This document shows, piece by piece, positions 6,944-17,042 of a stretch of DNA of 64,000 bases. Origin of the DNA: Stenotrophomonas maltophilia (GTDB lineage Bacteria; Pseudomonadota; Gammaproteobacteria; Xanthomonadales; Xanthomonadaceae); NCBI GenBank assembly GCA_002364755.1, contig DEZI01000005.1, positions 1 through 64,000 on the forward strand, in the 5' to 3' direction. Below the pieces are notes generated by a model. The model had not been told where the DNA came from. It made no database searches and saw nothing but the letters and a program-made list of their open reading frames with translations. Made by a program: the position numbers and the translations under genes. Positions within the stretch are counted from its first letter, which is position 1. Every line of letters begins with the position of its first letter.

Positions 6944-9174
6944 GCGCGCAACCCGTAAATCCGAGCGTCCCACCCGATCACGTCACCATCGAGATCGATG
7001 GCAAGTCGCTGGTCGTGCCCAAGGGCTCGATGATCATCCAGGCCGCCGACAAGGCCGGCATCTCCATTCCGCGCTTCTGCTACCACGAGAAGCTGCCGAT
7101 CGCCGCCAACTGCCGCATGTGCCTGGTGGACGTGGAGAAGTCGCCGAAGCCGGCGCCGGCCTGCGCCACCCCGGTGATGGACGGCATGAAGGTCGCCACC
7201 CGCAGTGAGAAGGCGCTCAAGTTCCAGCGTTCGGTGATGGAGTTCCTGCTCATCAACCATCCGCTGGACTGCCCGATCTGCGACCAGGGCGGCGAGTGCG
7301 AGCTGCAGGACGTTTCGCTGGGCTATGGCCGTTCGGTCAGCCGCTTCAACGAGCGCAAGCGCGTGGTGCCGGACGAGGACATGGGCCCGCTGGTCGCCAC
7401 CGAGATGACCCGCTGCATCCAGTGCACCCGCTGCGTGCGCTTCACCGCCGACGTGGCAGGCACCTATGAACTGGGTGGCATGTACCGCGGCGAGAACCTG
7501 CAGATCGGTACCTACGACGGCAAGCCGCTGACCACCGAGCTGTCCGGCAACGTCGTCGACGTCTGCCCGGTCGGCGCGCTGACCAACAAGGTCTTCCAGT
7601 TCCGCGCCCGTCCGTGGGAACTGACCGCGCGCGAATCGCTGGGCTACCACGACGCCATGGGTTCGAACCTGTTCCTGCACGTGCGTCGCGGCGAAGTGCT
7701 GCGCACCGTGCCGCGCGACAACGAAGCGGTGAACGAGTGCTGGCTGTCCGATCGTGACCGCTACTCGCATCAGGGCCTGTACAGCGAAGACCGTGCGGTC
7801 AAGCCGCTGCGCAAGGTCAACGGCGAGTGGAAGGAAGTGAGCTGGGCCGAAGGCCTGGCCGCGGCCGCCGAGATCCTCAAGGCCCACCAGGGTGACCACC
7901 TGGGCGTGCTGGTGCACCCGTCGACCTCCAACGAGGAAGGCGCATTGCTGGCCCGCCTGGCCAAGGGCCTGGGCTCGAACAACATCGACCACCGCATCAA
8001 TAACCGCGATTTCTCCGACGCCGCAACCGCCGAAGTGTTCGGCCTGCCGCTGGCCGAGATCGAAGGCGCCGACCGCATCGTCGTCCTGGGCAGCAACATC
8101 CGCCACGAACTGCCGCTGCTGCACGCCCGCCTGCGCAAGGCGCAGACCACCAAGGGCGCGAAGATCCACGTCGTCAACCCGGTGGACTTCGACTTCGCCT
8201 TCAGCATCGCCGGCAAGCAGATCGTCGCCCCGTCGAAGTTCGTCGACGCGCTGGCCAGCGAAGAACTGCGTTCGGCAGTGCAGGGCGGTACCAACACCGT
8301 GCTGATCGTCGGTGGCATCGCCGAGAACCACCCGCAGGCCGCCGCGATCCGCGCCGCTGCGCGTGACTTCGCTGCCGCCACCGGTGCCAAGCTGTGCCGC
8401 ATCCCGCAGGGCGCCAATGCCGTGGGCCTGGCCCGCGCCGGCGTGCTGCCGGCCGGCAAGGACGTGGCCACCATGCTGGCGCAGCCGCGCCAGGCCTACG
8501 TTGTGTACGGCATCGAGCCGGGCCTGGACTTCGCCGATGCCCCGGCCGCGCGCAAGGCGCTGGTCGGTGCCAAGGTGGTGGCCTTCAGCCAGTTCGCCTG
8601 CGTCTCCACCCGTGACGTTGCCGACGTCATCCTGCCGATCGGCGCGCTGCCGGAAATCGACGCCACCCTGACCAACCTCGATGGTCGCGAGCAGTCGGCC
8701 CGTGCCGGCGGCAAGCTGCCGGGCGAGGCCCGCGAGGGCTGGCGCGTGCTGCGCGCACTGGGCGGCGAGATGGCGCTGGCCGGTTTCGACTTCACCGACC
8801 TGGCCGGCCTGCGTGCCAGCGTGGCGCCGGTGTCGGTCGCCGTGGCGGCCTCGGCCCAGCCGGCCATTGCCGGCGAAGGCCTGGAAGTGGCTTCGACCGC
8901 TGCGATCTACCGCACCGATGCGGTGGTCCGTCGCGCGCCGGCGCTGCAGTCGCATCCGCTGAACAACGCCCCGCGCATCGTGCTGAACGCTGAAGATGCC
9001 GCGCACCTGCAGCTGCAGGAAGGGCAGATGGCCAAGGTCGGCACCGATGCCGGCAAGGCCACCCTGCCGGTAGTGGTCGACGCCCGCGTCGCTGCGGGTT
9101 CGGCCTGGATTGAATCGGGCCACGGCGCGACCGCGCCGCTGGGTGCCGCTCGCGTATCGGTGGTGGCTGCATGA
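6940..9174 (+). CDS. nuoG: NADH-quinone oxidoreductase subunit G
   Basis: This is the large iron-sulfur subunit of complex I. The N-terminus holds a ferredoxin-type [2Fe-2S] domain (CYHEKLPIAANCRMC, about residues 46-62), then a His-Cys motif and the CxxCxxC plus distant C pattern of the N5/N4 clusters (CIQCTRC, with C in DVCPVGAL). A molybdopterin-oxidoreductase-like C-terminal domain follows. At 744 residues it is a short NuoG, as in other proteobacteria outside the enterics. It overlaps nuoF and nuoH by four bases each. Confidence 0.96.
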   Translation: MSAQPVNPSVPPDHVTIEIDGKSLVVPKGSMIIQAADKAGISIPRFCYHEKLPIAANCRMCLVDVEKSPKPAPACATPVMDGMKVATRSEKALKFQRSVMEFLLINHPLDCPICDQGGECELQDVSLGYGRSVSRFNERKRVVPDEDMGPLVATEMTRCIQCTRCVRFTADVAGTYELGGMYRGENLQIGTYDGKPLTTELSGNVVDVCPVGALTNKVFQFRARPWELTARESLGYHDAMGSNLFLHVRRGEVLRTVPRDNEAVNECWLSDRDRYSHQGLYSEDRAVKPLRKVNGEWKEVSWAEGLAAAAEILKAHQGDHLGVLVHPSTSNEEGALLARLAKGLGSNNIDHRINNRDFSDAATAEVFGLPLAEIEGADRIVVLGSNIRHELPLLHARLRKAQTTKGAKIHVVNPVDFDFAFSIAGKQIVAPSKFVDALASEELRSAVQGGTNTVLIVGGIAENHPQAAAIRAAARDFAAATGAKLCRIPQGANAVGLARAGVLPAGKDVATMLAQPRQAYVVYGIEPGLDFADAPAARKALVGAKVVAFSQFACVSTRDVADVILPIGALPEIDATLTNLDGREQSARAGGKLPGEAREGWRVLRALGGEMALAGFDFTDLAGLRASVAPVSVAVAASAQPAIAGEGLEVASTAAIYRTDAVVRRAPALQSHPLNNAPRIVLNAEDAAHLQLQEGQMAKVGTDAGKATLPVVVDARVAAGSAWIESGHGATAPLGAARVSVVAA

Positions 9175-10265
9175 ACGAATTGCTGTTGAACGCGGTCGAC
9201 CCGCTGCACCAGTGGCTGCTTGCCCTCGGTGATATCGGCGCGCTGATCTGGATCATCCTGAAGATCCTGGTGATCACCGTTCCGGTGATCGTTTCGGTGG
9301 CCTTCTACGTGGTCTGGGAACGCAAGCTGATCGGCTGGATGCACGTCCGCCACGGCCCGATGTACGTGGGTATGGGCATCTTCCAGGCCTTCGCCGACGT
9401 CTTCAAGCTGCTGTTCAAGGAAGTCCTGCAGCCGAGCAGCGCCAACAAGGCGATCTTCCTGCTGGCGCCGCTGATCACCCTGGCCCCGGCCTTCGCAGCC
9501 TGGTCGGTGGTGCCCTTCGACTCGCAGATCGTGCTGTCCAACGCCAACGCCGGCCTGCTGTACCTGCTGGCGATGACCTCGCTGGGCATCTACGGCATCA
9601 TCCTGGCCGGTTGGGCATCCAACTCGAAGTACGCGTTCCTGGGTGCCATGCGCGCCTCGGCGCAGATGATCAGCTACGAAATCGCGATGGGCTTCGCCCT
9701 GGTCGGCGTGATGATCGCTTCGGGCAGCCTGAACCTGAGCAGCATCGTGATGGCCCAGGCCGGCAGCTCCGGCTTCTTCGACTGGTTCCTGATCCCGCTG
9801 TTCCCGCTGTTCGTCATCTACTGGGTGTCGGGCGTGGCTGAAACCAACCGCGCGCCGTTCGACGTGGTGGAAGGCGAATCGGAAATCGTCGCCGGCCACA
9901 TGGTCGAATACTCCGGCGGTGCCTTCGCCCTGTTCTTCCTGGCCGAATACGCGAACATGATCCTGATCAGCTTCCTGATCTCGATCTTCTTCCTCGGCGG
10001 CTGGCTGAGCCCGATCCAGGGCTGGGTGAACTTCGGCGATGTCTCGCCGCTGGTCGACTGGATCTGGAAGGGCGGTGCACCGTGGCTGTTCGTCAAGGTG
10101 TTCTTCTTCGCCAGTGCCTACATCTGGTTCCGTGCCAGCTTCCCGCGCTTCCGCTATGACCAGATCATGCGCCTGGGCTGGAAGGTCTTCATCCCGCTGG
10201 CCATTCTGTGGATCGCGGTTACCGCCGTCATGGTGTTCTTCGGCGTGATTCAAAAGGGCGTCTAA
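9171..10265 (+). CDS. nuoH: NADH-quinone oxidoreductase subunit H
   Basis: This membrane subunit joins the peripheral arm to the membrane arm and forms the entrance of the quinone tunnel. The 364-residue product has about eight or nine transmembrane helices and the diagnostic ETNRAPFDVVEGESE loop, which is rich in acidic residues. The ATGA overlap with nuoG indicates coupled translation. Confidence 0.97.
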   Translation: MNELLLNAVDPLHQWLLALGDIGALIWIILKILVITVPVIVSVAFYVVWERKLIGWMHVRHGPMYVGMGIFQAFADVFKLLFKEVLQPSSANKAIFLLAPLITLAPAFAAWSVVPFDSQIVLSNANAGLLYLLAMTSLGIYGIILAGWASNSKYAFLGAMRASAQMISYEIAMGFALVGVMIASGSLNLSSIVMAQAGSSGFFDWFLIPLFPLFVIYWVSGVAETNRAPFDVVEGESEIVAGHMVEYSGGAFALFFLAEYANMILISFLISIFFLGGWLSPIQGWVNFGDVSPLVDWIWKGGAPWLFVKVFFFASAYIWFRASFPRFRYDQIMRLGWKVFIPLAILWIAVTAVMVFFGVIQKGV

Positions 10266-10268
10266 GTG

Positions 10269-10757
10269 ATGAACAGGATTACCCATTACTTCAAGAGCCT
10301 GCTGCTGCTCGAACTGCTGGCCGGTCTCTGGCTGACGCTGAAGTACAGCTTCAAGCCGAAGTACACGATGATGTACCCGATGGAGAAGTTCCCGCAGTCG
10401 CCGCGCTTCCGTGGCCTGCACGCCCTGCGCCGTTACCCCAACGGTGAAGAGCGCTGCATCGCCTGCAAGCTGTGCGAAGCGGTGTGCCCGGCACTGGCCA
10501 TCACCATCGACTCGGCCAAGCGCGAGGACGGCACCCGCCGTACCACCCGCTACGACATCGATCTGTTCAAGTGCATCTTCTGCGGCTTCTGCGAAGAAAG
10601 CTGCCCGGTGGACTCGATCGTCGAAACCCACATCCTCGAGTACCACTTCGAGAACCGTGGCGAAAACATCGTTACCAAGCCGCAGCTGCTGGCCCTTGGC
10701 GATCGTCTCGAAAACGAGATCGCCGAGCGTCGTGCCGCCGATGCCGCTTACCGCTGA
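10269..10757 (+). CDS. nuoI: NADH-quinone oxidoreductase subunit I
   Basis: NuoI is a ferredoxin-like subunit with two [4Fe-4S] clusters (N6a and N6b). In the 162-residue product the two ligand motifs are CIACKLCEAVCP (about residue 62) and CIFCGFCEESCP (about residue 102). A GTG directly before the ATG could also start translation, adding one residue. nuoJ begins ten bases after the stop. Confidence 0.96.
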   Translation: MNRITHYFKSLLLLELLAGLWLTLKYSFKPKYTMMYPMEKFPQSPRFRGLHALRRYPNGEERCIACKLCEAVCPALAITIDSAKREDGTRRTTRYDIDLFKCIFCGFCEESCPVDSIVETHILEYHFENRGENIVTKPQLLALGDRLENEIAERRAADAAYR

Positions 10758-10766
10758 GGTCGAGAG

Positions 10767-11426
10767 ATGGATTGGGTAAATATCGCTTTCTGGGTGTTCG
10801 CAATCGCGGCAACGGTTTCGGCCGGTGCGGTGATCAGCGTGCGCAACCCGGTTCACGCCGTGCTCTGCCTGGTGCTGACCTTCTTCTCCATCGCCTGCGT
10901 GTGGCTGCTGGTCGGTGCCGAGTTCCTCGGTGTCGCCCTGGTGCTGGTCTACGTCGGCGCGGTGATGGTGCTGTTCCTGTTCGTGGTGATGATGCTCGAC
11001 ATCGATCCCACGAACCTGCGTGAGGGCTGGGTGCGCTACCTGCCGGTCGGCCTGATCGTGGCCGTGGCCATGCTGGTGCAGATGCTGGTCCTGATCGGGG
11101 TGAAGGGCAGGGCGGTCAACGCCTTCCCGGCGGACAACGCTGCGGCCCTGGCCGCGGACACGTCAAACATCACCTGGCTGGCACGCAGCCTGTTCACCGA
11201 GTTCCTGCTGCCGTTCGAGTTCGCCGCCGTCATCCTGACCGTGGCCGTGGTCGCCGCCGTCATGCTGACCCTGCGTCGCCGTACCGGCGTGAAGAGCCAG
11301 AACCCGGGCGACCAGACCATGGTCAAGGCCTCGCAGCGTCTGCGCATGGTCAAGATGGACGCCGAACAGCCGCTGGTCCACACCACCACCAAGCCGGTCG
11401 CGGGCGACGAGGAGACCCAGGCATGA
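10767..11426 (+). CDS. nuoJ: NADH-quinone oxidoreductase subunit J
   Basis: NuoJ is a membrane-arm subunit with five predicted helices. Helix 3 contains the family LVLVYVGAVMVLFLFVVMM region, and a polar cytoplasmic tail of about 40 residues follows the last helix. The 219-residue length is on the long side for NuoJ. The stop overlaps nuoK (ATGA). Confidence 0.95.
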   Translation: MDWVNIAFWVFAIAATVSAGAVISVRNPVHAVLCLVLTFFSIACVWLLVGAEFLGVALVLVYVGAVMVLFLFVVMMLDIDPTNLREGWVRYLPVGLIVAVAMLVQMLVLIGVKGRAVNAFPADNAAALAADTSNITWLARSLFTEFLLPFEFAAVILTVAVVAAVMLTLRRRTGVKSQNPGDQTMVKASQRLRMVKMDAEQPLVHTTTKPVAGDEETQA

Positions 11427-11728
11427 TCACTCTCGGCCACATCCTGGCGCTGGGCGCGGTGCTGTTCTGCATCAGCCTTGCCGGCATCTTCCTCAACCGC
11501 AAGAACATCATCGTCCTGCTGATGTCCATCGAGTTGATGCTGCTGTCGGTGAACATCAACTTCGTCGGGTTCTCGCGCCAGCTCGGCGATCCGTCCGGCC
11601 AGCTGTTCGTGTTCTTCATCCTGACCGTCGCCGCAGCCGAGGCCGCCATCGGCCTGGCGATCCTGGTGACCCTGTTCCGTACACGCCGCACAATCAATGT
11701 CGGCGAAGTCGATTCGCTGAAGGGCTGA
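11423..11728 (+). CDS. nuoK: NADH-quinone oxidoreductase subunit K
   Basis: NuoK is an antiporter-like (MrpC-type) membrane subunit. The 101-residue product has three helices and the conserved glutamates in MSIELMLLSVN and AAAEAAIGLAI that are used in proton transfer. It lies between nuoJ and nuoL in the standard order. Confidence 0.96.
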   Translation: MITLGHILALGAVLFCISLAGIFLNRKNIIVLLMSIELMLLSVNINFVGFSRQLGDPSGQLFVFFILTVAAAEAAIGLAILVTLFRTRRTINVGEVDSLKG

Positions 11729-11735
11729 TCCACAG

Positions 11736-13907
11736 ATGGAAATCACTCTCTCCAAGAGTCTGTTGATCGCAGTGGTGCTTGCACCGCTGTTCGGCAGCAT
11801 CATCGCCGGCCTGTTCGGTCGCCAGGTCAAGCGCTTCGGCGCCCAGACCGTCACCATCCTCGGCGTGGCCATCAGCTGCGCCCTGTCGATGTACACGCTG
11901 TACCAGCTGGTCTGGGGCGGTGCGCAGCCGTTCAACCAGAACCTGTACACCTTCTTCGAAGTCGGGCAGTACTCGGCCCATGTCGGCTTCATGGTCGACA
12001 AGCTGACCGCGATGATGATGGTGGTGGTGACCTTCGTGTCGCTGCTGGTCCACATCTACACCATCGGCTACATGGAAGAAGACCCGGGCTACCAGCGCTT
12101 CTTCAGCTACATCTCGCTGTTCACCTTCTCGATGCTCACCCTGGTGATGAGCAACAACTTCCTGCAGCTGTTCTTCGGCTGGGAAGCGGTGGGCCTGGTG
12201 TCGTACCTGCTGATCGGCTTCTGGTTCAAGCGCCCGACCGCGATCTTCGCCAACATGAAGGCGTTCCTGGTCAACCGCGTCGGTGACTTCGGCTTCCTGC
12301 TGGGCATCGCCGGCGTGCTGTGGGTGTTCGGCACCCTGGATTACTCGCAGGTCTTCTCGCAGGCAGGCGCACTGGCCAGCCCCGAAGCCAAGATGCAGAT
12401 CTGGGACGGCACCGTGTTCGGCATGCAGCTGCTGACCGAGCCGGTGGTCTGGTCGATCGCCACCGTCATCTGCATCAGCCTGTTCATCGGTGCCATGGGC
12501 AAGTCGGCCCAGGTCCCGCTGCACGTGTGGCTGCCGGATTCGATGGAAGGCCCGACCCCGATCTCGGCACTGATCCACGCCGCGACCATGGTGACCGCCG
12601 GTATCTTCATGGTCACCCGCATGTCGCCGCTGTTCGAGCTGTCGCAGACCGCGCTGAACTTCATCCTCTTCATCGGTGCCACCACCGCGTTCTTCACCGG
12701 CCTGATCGGCATCGTGCAGAACGACATCAAGCGCGTGGTCGCGTATTCGACGCTGTCCCAGCTCGGTTACATGACCGTGGCGCTGGGCGTGTCGGCCTAC
12801 TCGGCGGCCGTGTTCCACCTGATGACCCACGCCTTCTTCAAGGCGCTGCTGTTCCTGGGTGCCGGCTCGGTCATCATCGCGATGCACCACGAGCAGGACA
12901 TGCGCAAGATGGGCGGCCTCCGCAAGTACATGCCGATCACCTTCATCACCATGTGGATCGGTACCCTGGCCCTGGTCGGTACGCCGTTCTTCTCCGGCTT
13001 CTACTCGAAGGACACCATCATCGAGGCAGCCGAGATCCACGCCCACATGCAGAACACCTGGGTGGCCACCTACGGCTACTGGGCAGTGCTGGGCGGCGTG
13101 CTGGTGACCAGCTTCTACAGCTTCCGCCTGCTGTTCCTGACCTTCCATGGTCCAGAGCGCTTCCGTGACGCGCACCACGATGACCACGGCCATGACGGCC
13201 ATCATGCCGCCGATGCCCATCACGCCGATGCGCACCACGGCGATGCCCATGACAACCACGGCCATGGCCACGGTCCGCATGAGCCGCACGAAACCCCGTG
13301 GGTGGTGACCCTGCCTCTGATCCTGCTGGCCATCCCGTCGATCGCCATCGGTTTCTTCAGCATCGGTCCGATGCTGCACGGCACCGACTGGGCCGGCCAC
13401 CACGCCCACGAGGCGATCAAGGGCCAGGCGACCACGTTCTTCACCGGCATCGTCGACTTCTACGATCCGGCCAAGAACACCGTGGCCTTCCTCGGCGAGG
13501 AGTTCCATGGCCCGGTGGCGTTCGCGCTCCATGGCATGATGCTGCCGCCGTTCTTCCTGACCGTCGCAGGCTTCCTGCTGGCCGCGCTGTTCTACCTGTG
13601 GAAGCCGGACCTGTCGGGCAAGGCCCGCAAGACCTTCGCTCCGCTGGTTTCGGTGCTGGAAAACAAGTACGGCTTCGACATGCTGTGGATCAACGGTTTT
13701 GCCGGTGGCAGCGTCAAGCTCGGCAAGGTCGCTCGCTGGATCGACAGCAACATCGTCGACGGCGTGGTCAATCTCTCGGCACGTGTTGTGGACGTCGCAG
13801 CCGGCGTGCTGCGTCGTACCCAATCCGGTTTCCTCTATCACTACGCCTTCGCGATGATCATCGGCCTGATTGCCCTCTTGGGCGTGCTGATGCATTACCT
13901 GCGTTGA
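11736..13907 (+). CDS. nuoL: NADH-quinone oxidoreductase subunit L
   Basis: This is the distal proton-pumping subunit of the complex I membrane arm, related to Mrp antiporters. The 723-residue product shows the antiporter core (GWEAVGLVSYLLIGFWF; HAATMVTAGIFM) and the long C-terminal lateral helix region. An unusual cytoplasmic or periplasmic loop at about residues 478-518 is extremely rich in His and Asp (HHDDHGHDGHH and similar), which lengthens the protein beyond the usual 610-690 residues. Confidence 0.96.
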   Translation: MEITLSKSLLIAVVLAPLFGSIIAGLFGRQVKRFGAQTVTILGVAISCALSMYTLYQLVWGGAQPFNQNLYTFFEVGQYSAHVGFMVDKLTAMMMVVVTFVSLLVHIYTIGYMEEDPGYQRFFSYISLFTFSMLTLVMSNNFLQLFFGWEAVGLVSYLLIGFWFKRPTAIFANMKAFLVNRVGDFGFLLGIAGVLWVFGTLDYSQVFSQAGALASPEAKMQIWDGTVFGMQLLTEPVVWSIATVICISLFIGAMGKSAQVPLHVWLPDSMEGPTPISALIHAATMVTAGIFMVTRMSPLFELSQTALNFILFIGATTAFFTGLIGIVQNDIKRVVAYSTLSQLGYMTVALGVSAYSAAVFHLMTHAFFKALLFLGAGSVIIAMHHEQDMRKMGGLRKYMPITFITMWIGTLALVGTPFFSGFYSKDTIIEAAEIHAHMQNTWVATYGYWAVLGGVLVTSFYSFRLLFLTFHGPERFRDAHHDDHGHDGHHAADAHHADAHHGDAHDNHGHGHGPHEPHETPWVVTLPLILLAIPSIAIGFFSIGPMLHGTDWAGHHAHEAIKGQATTFFTGIVDFYDPAKNTVAFLGEEFHGPVAFALHGMMLPPFFLTVAGFLLAALFYLWKPDLSGKARKTFAPLVSVLENKYGFDMLWINGFAGGSVKLGKVARWIDSNIVDGVVNLSARVVDVAAGVLRRTQSGFLYHYAFAMIIGLIALLGVLMHYLR

Positions 13908-13930
13908 TGACCTGTACGGAATAAGAAGAC

Positions 13931-15439
13931 GTGTCGAACTGGCCCCTACTCAGTGTCCTCATCTGGCTGCCGATCCTCGGCGGTGCCCTGATCCTTGCGA
14001 TCCGTGATGCGCAGGCCGCCCGCTGGGCGTCGATCGGCGTGGCGCTGCTGACCTTCGTTGCGAGTCTCTCGCTGCTCGGCGGCTACAACCCGGCTGCCGA
14101 TGGCATGCAGTTCGTCGAGACCCATGCGTGGATCCCGGCGTACAAGATCGGCTACAACCTGGGCGTGGATGGCATCGCCATCGCGCTGATCCTGCTGACC
14201 ACCCTGGTCGGCGTGCTGGCCCTGCTGGGTGCCTGGAGCGCGATCGACAAGCGCGTGAACCAGTACGTGGCGGCCTTCCTGATCCTGGAAGGCGTTACCG
14301 TCGGCATCTTCTCGGCCACGGACGCGATGCTGTTCTACGTGTTCTTCGAGGCGATGCTGATCCCGATGTTCCTCATCATCGGTGTCTGGGGCGGCCCGCG
14401 CCGCATCTACGCCGCGATGAAGTTCTTCCTGTACACCTTCCTCGGCTCGGTGCTGATGCTGGTGGCGCTGATCTACCTGTACATGAAGGGTGGCAGCTTC
14501 CAGCTGGCCGACCTGTACGCGCTGCCGCTGAGCGCCAAGGAGCAGACCTGGATCTTCTTCGCCTTCCTGATCGCCTTCGCGGTCAAGGTGCCGATGTTCC
14601 CGGTGCACACCTGGCTCCCGGACGCCCACGTGGAAGCGCCGACGGCCGGTTCGGTGATCCTGGCCGCTATCGCCCTGAAGATCGGTGGCTATGGCTTCCT
14701 GCGCTTCAACCTGCCGATCGTTCCGGACGCGTCCAACGAGTGGGCCTGGCTGGTGATCGCCCTGTCGCTGATCGCGGTGATCTACGTCGGCCTGGTCGCC
14801 CTGGTGCAGGACGACATGAAGAAGCTGATCGCCTATTCGTCGATCGCGCACATGGGCTTCGTCACCCTGGGCACCTTCATCGCCCTGTGGCTGGTGCGCG
14901 AAGCCGGCAACGCCGATGCAGCCCGCCTCGGCCTGCAGGGCGCCATGGTGCAGATGATCTCGCACGGCTTCGTGTCCGGTGCGATGTTCTCCTGCGTCGG
15001 CGTGCTGTACGACCGCATGCACAGCCGCCGCATCGCCGATTACGGCGGCGTGGTCAACGTGATGCCGTGGTTCGCGACCTTCGCGATGCTGTTCTTCATG
15101 GCCAATGCCGGCCTGCCGGGCACCAGTGGTTTCGCCGGTGAATTCATGGTCATCCTGGCTGCGTTCCAGCGCAATCCGTGGATCGCCCTGGGCGCCGCTA
15201 CCACCCTGATCATCGGTGCGGCTTACACCCTGTGGCTGTACAAGCGCATCTTCTTCGGCGAAGTGGCCAACAGCCACGTGGCCGAACTGAAGGACATCAA
15301 CGGCCGCGAATGGGCGCTGCTGAGCGTGTTCGCCATCGGCGTGCTGGCGCTGGGCATCTACCCCAAGCCGCTGACCGACCTGATGGAGCCCTCGATCGCG
15401 AAGCTGGCGATGCAGATCGCATCCAGCAAGCTGCTGTAA
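13931..15439 (+). CDS. nuoM: NADH-quinone oxidoreductase subunit M
   Basis: NuoM is an antiporter-like proton-pumping subunit of complex I. The 502-residue product has about 14 helices, the FFEAMLIPMFLIIG motif with the key glutamate and the VPMFPVHTWLPDAH lysine/histidine channel segment. Translation starts at GTG 13931, 23 bases after nuoL; a purine-rich ATAAGAAG precedes it. Confidence 0.96.
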   Translation: MSNWPLLSVLIWLPILGGALILAIRDAQAARWASIGVALLTFVASLSLLGGYNPAADGMQFVETHAWIPAYKIGYNLGVDGIAIALILLTTLVGVLALLGAWSAIDKRVNQYVAAFLILEGVTVGIFSATDAMLFYVFFEAMLIPMFLIIGVWGGPRRIYAAMKFFLYTFLGSVLMLVALIYLYMKGGSFQLADLYALPLSAKEQTWIFFAFLIAFAVKVPMFPVHTWLPDAHVEAPTAGSVILAAIALKIGGYGFLRFNLPIVPDASNEWAWLVIALSLIAVIYVGLVALVQDDMKKLIAYSSIAHMGFVTLGTFIALWLVREAGNADAARLGLQGAMVQMISHGFVSGAMFSCVGVLYDRMHSRRIADYGGVVNVMPWFATFAMLFFMANAGLPGTSGFAGEFMVILAAFQRNPWIALGAATTLIIGAAYTLWLYKRIFFGEVANSHVAELKDINGREWALLSVFAIGVLALGIYPKPLTDLMEPSIAKLAMQIASSKLL

Positions 15440-15451
15440 TTCCAGGATTTG

Positions 15452-16915
15452 ATGATGACCACCTCGCCGCTGCTGCCATTGACCGCCGCTGACCTGCCAC
15501 CGCTCGCTCCCGAGCTGGTGCTGATCGGCAGCGCCTTCGCCCTGATGATCCTCGACCTGTTCGTCAGCAACCGGAACAAGATCGTCACCCACCTGTTCTC
15601 GGTCGCTGCACTGGCCGTGGTGCTGTTCATGCTCGCCACCGGCGTGGGCGGGCAGGGTGAGGTCTTCCACGGCATGTTCGTGCGCGATACCGCCGCGGAC
15701 GTGATGAAGACCGGGATCGTGCTGCTCAGCGGCCTGACCCTGGTCTACGGCTGGCGCTACCTGCGCGACCGCAACCTGTTCCAGGGCGAGATCCCGGTGC
15801 TGATCCTGTTCGGCACCGCCGGCATGATGATCCTGGTCTCGGCCGGCAGCCTGCTGATGGTCTATCTGGGTCTTGAACTGCTGGCCCTGTGCTCGTACGC
15901 ACTGGTCGCCAGCAACCGCGAAAGCGGCCTGGCCTCGGAAGCGGCGATGAAGTACATCGTCCTCGGTTCGCTGGCCTCGGGCCTGCTGCTGTACGGCATG
16001 TCGCTGATCTACGGCGCCACCGGCAGCCTGCACCTGGATGCCATCCAGGCCGCCATCCCGCATTCGGATGAGCGCATGCTGCTGATCACCGGTGCGGTCT
16101 TCATGATCGCCGGCGTGGCCTTCAAGCTGGGTGCCGCCCCGTTCCACATGTGGCTGCCCGACGTGTACCAGGGTGCCCCGGCGCCGATCGCGCTGTTCAT
16201 CAGTTCGGCACCGAAGCTGGCCGCCTTCGGCATGGCCTACCGCCTGCTGGAGATGGGCGTTGGCCCGCTGTCGACCGAACTGCAGCTGCTGATCGCCGGT
16301 CTGGCCGCCGTGTCGCTGGTCATCGGCAACCTGATGGCCATCGCGCAGAGCAACCTCAAGCGCATGCTGGCGTTCTCCACCGTGTCGCACATCGGCTTCC
16401 TGCTGATGGGCATCGCCGGTGGCGGCGCGCAGGGCTACGCCGCCGCGTTGTTCTACGCACTGGCCTACGCCATCATGTCCACCGCCGCCTTCGGTGCGAT
16501 CATCGCCCTGTCGCGCGCCGGCTTTGAAGCCGAGAACATTGAGGACTTCAAGGGCCTGAACGCCCGCAACCCGTGGATGGCCGGCCTGGTGCTGTGCATC
16601 ATGGCGTCGCTGGCCGGCATCCCGCCGTTCCTGGGCTTCTGGACCAAGCTGGCCGTGCTCGGCGCTGCCGTCAACGGCGGCCTGCTGTGGCTGGCCATTC
16701 TCGGCGTCCTGTGCGCCGTGGTCGGCTGCTTCTACTACCTGCGCGTCATCAAGGTCATGTACTTCGATGAGCCGGTGGGCGAGGCCATGCCGCGCAACAA
16801 CGACCGCGTGCTGGGCGTGGTGCTGGGCGTGAACGCCCTGGCGCTGCTGGCTCTGGGTCTGGCCTGGAACCCGATCATGGTCTGGTGCCAGCAGGCATTT
16901 GCGCATCTTGCATAA
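15452..16915 (+). CDS. nuoN: NADH-quinone oxidoreductase subunit N
   Basis: NuoN is the third antiporter-like membrane subunit and the last gene of the operon. The 487-residue product has the GLELLALCSYALVA glutamate helix and the APFHMWLPDVYQGAP channel motif. Two adjacent in-frame ATGs (15452 and 15455) are possible starts; CCAGGA lies just upstream. A tRNA promoter begins four bases after the stop, so no dedicated terminator is visible. Confidence 0.96.
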   Translation: MMTTSPLLPLTAADLPPLAPELVLIGSAFALMILDLFVSNRNKIVTHLFSVAALAVVLFMLATGVGGQGEVFHGMFVRDTAADVMKTGIVLLSGLTLVYGWRYLRDRNLFQGEIPVLILFGTAGMMILVSAGSLLMVYLGLELLALCSYALVASNRESGLASEAAMKYIVLGSLASGLLLYGMSLIYGATGSLHLDAIQAAIPHSDERMLLITGAVFMIAGVAFKLGAAPFHMWLPDVYQGAPAPIALFISSAPKLAAFGMAYRLLEMGVGPLSTELQLLIAGLAAVSLVIGNLMAIAQSNLKRMLAFSTVSHIGFLLMGIAGGGAQGYAAALFYALAYAIMSTAAFGAIIALSRAGFEAENIEDFKGLNARNPWMAGLVLCIMASLAGIPPFLGFWTKLAVLGAAVNGGLLWLAILGVLCAVVGCFYYLRVIKVMYFDEPVGEAMPRNNDRVLGVVLGVNALALLALGLAWNPIMVWCQQAFAHLA

Positions 16916-16918
16916 AAG

Positions 16919-16949
16919 TTGACACAAAGCTGCGCGATTCGTGTAATAT
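16919..16949 (+). promoter_or_regulatory. Promoter for tRNA-fMet genes
   Basis: A perfect TTGACA (16919-16924) is followed 17 bases later by TGTAAT (16942-16947), or 19 bases later by TAATAT. Transcription would start near 16955 and enter the first tRNA-fMet at 17043. Confidence 0.75.
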
Positions 16950-17042
16950 GCGCAGCCTGAGTTGTCACTGCAGCGGTTCAGCCAGAACATCGTTGCGGTA
17001 GCCCTTCTTGAAAAAGCAGGGCAGCAGTTCAAACACTTCCGG

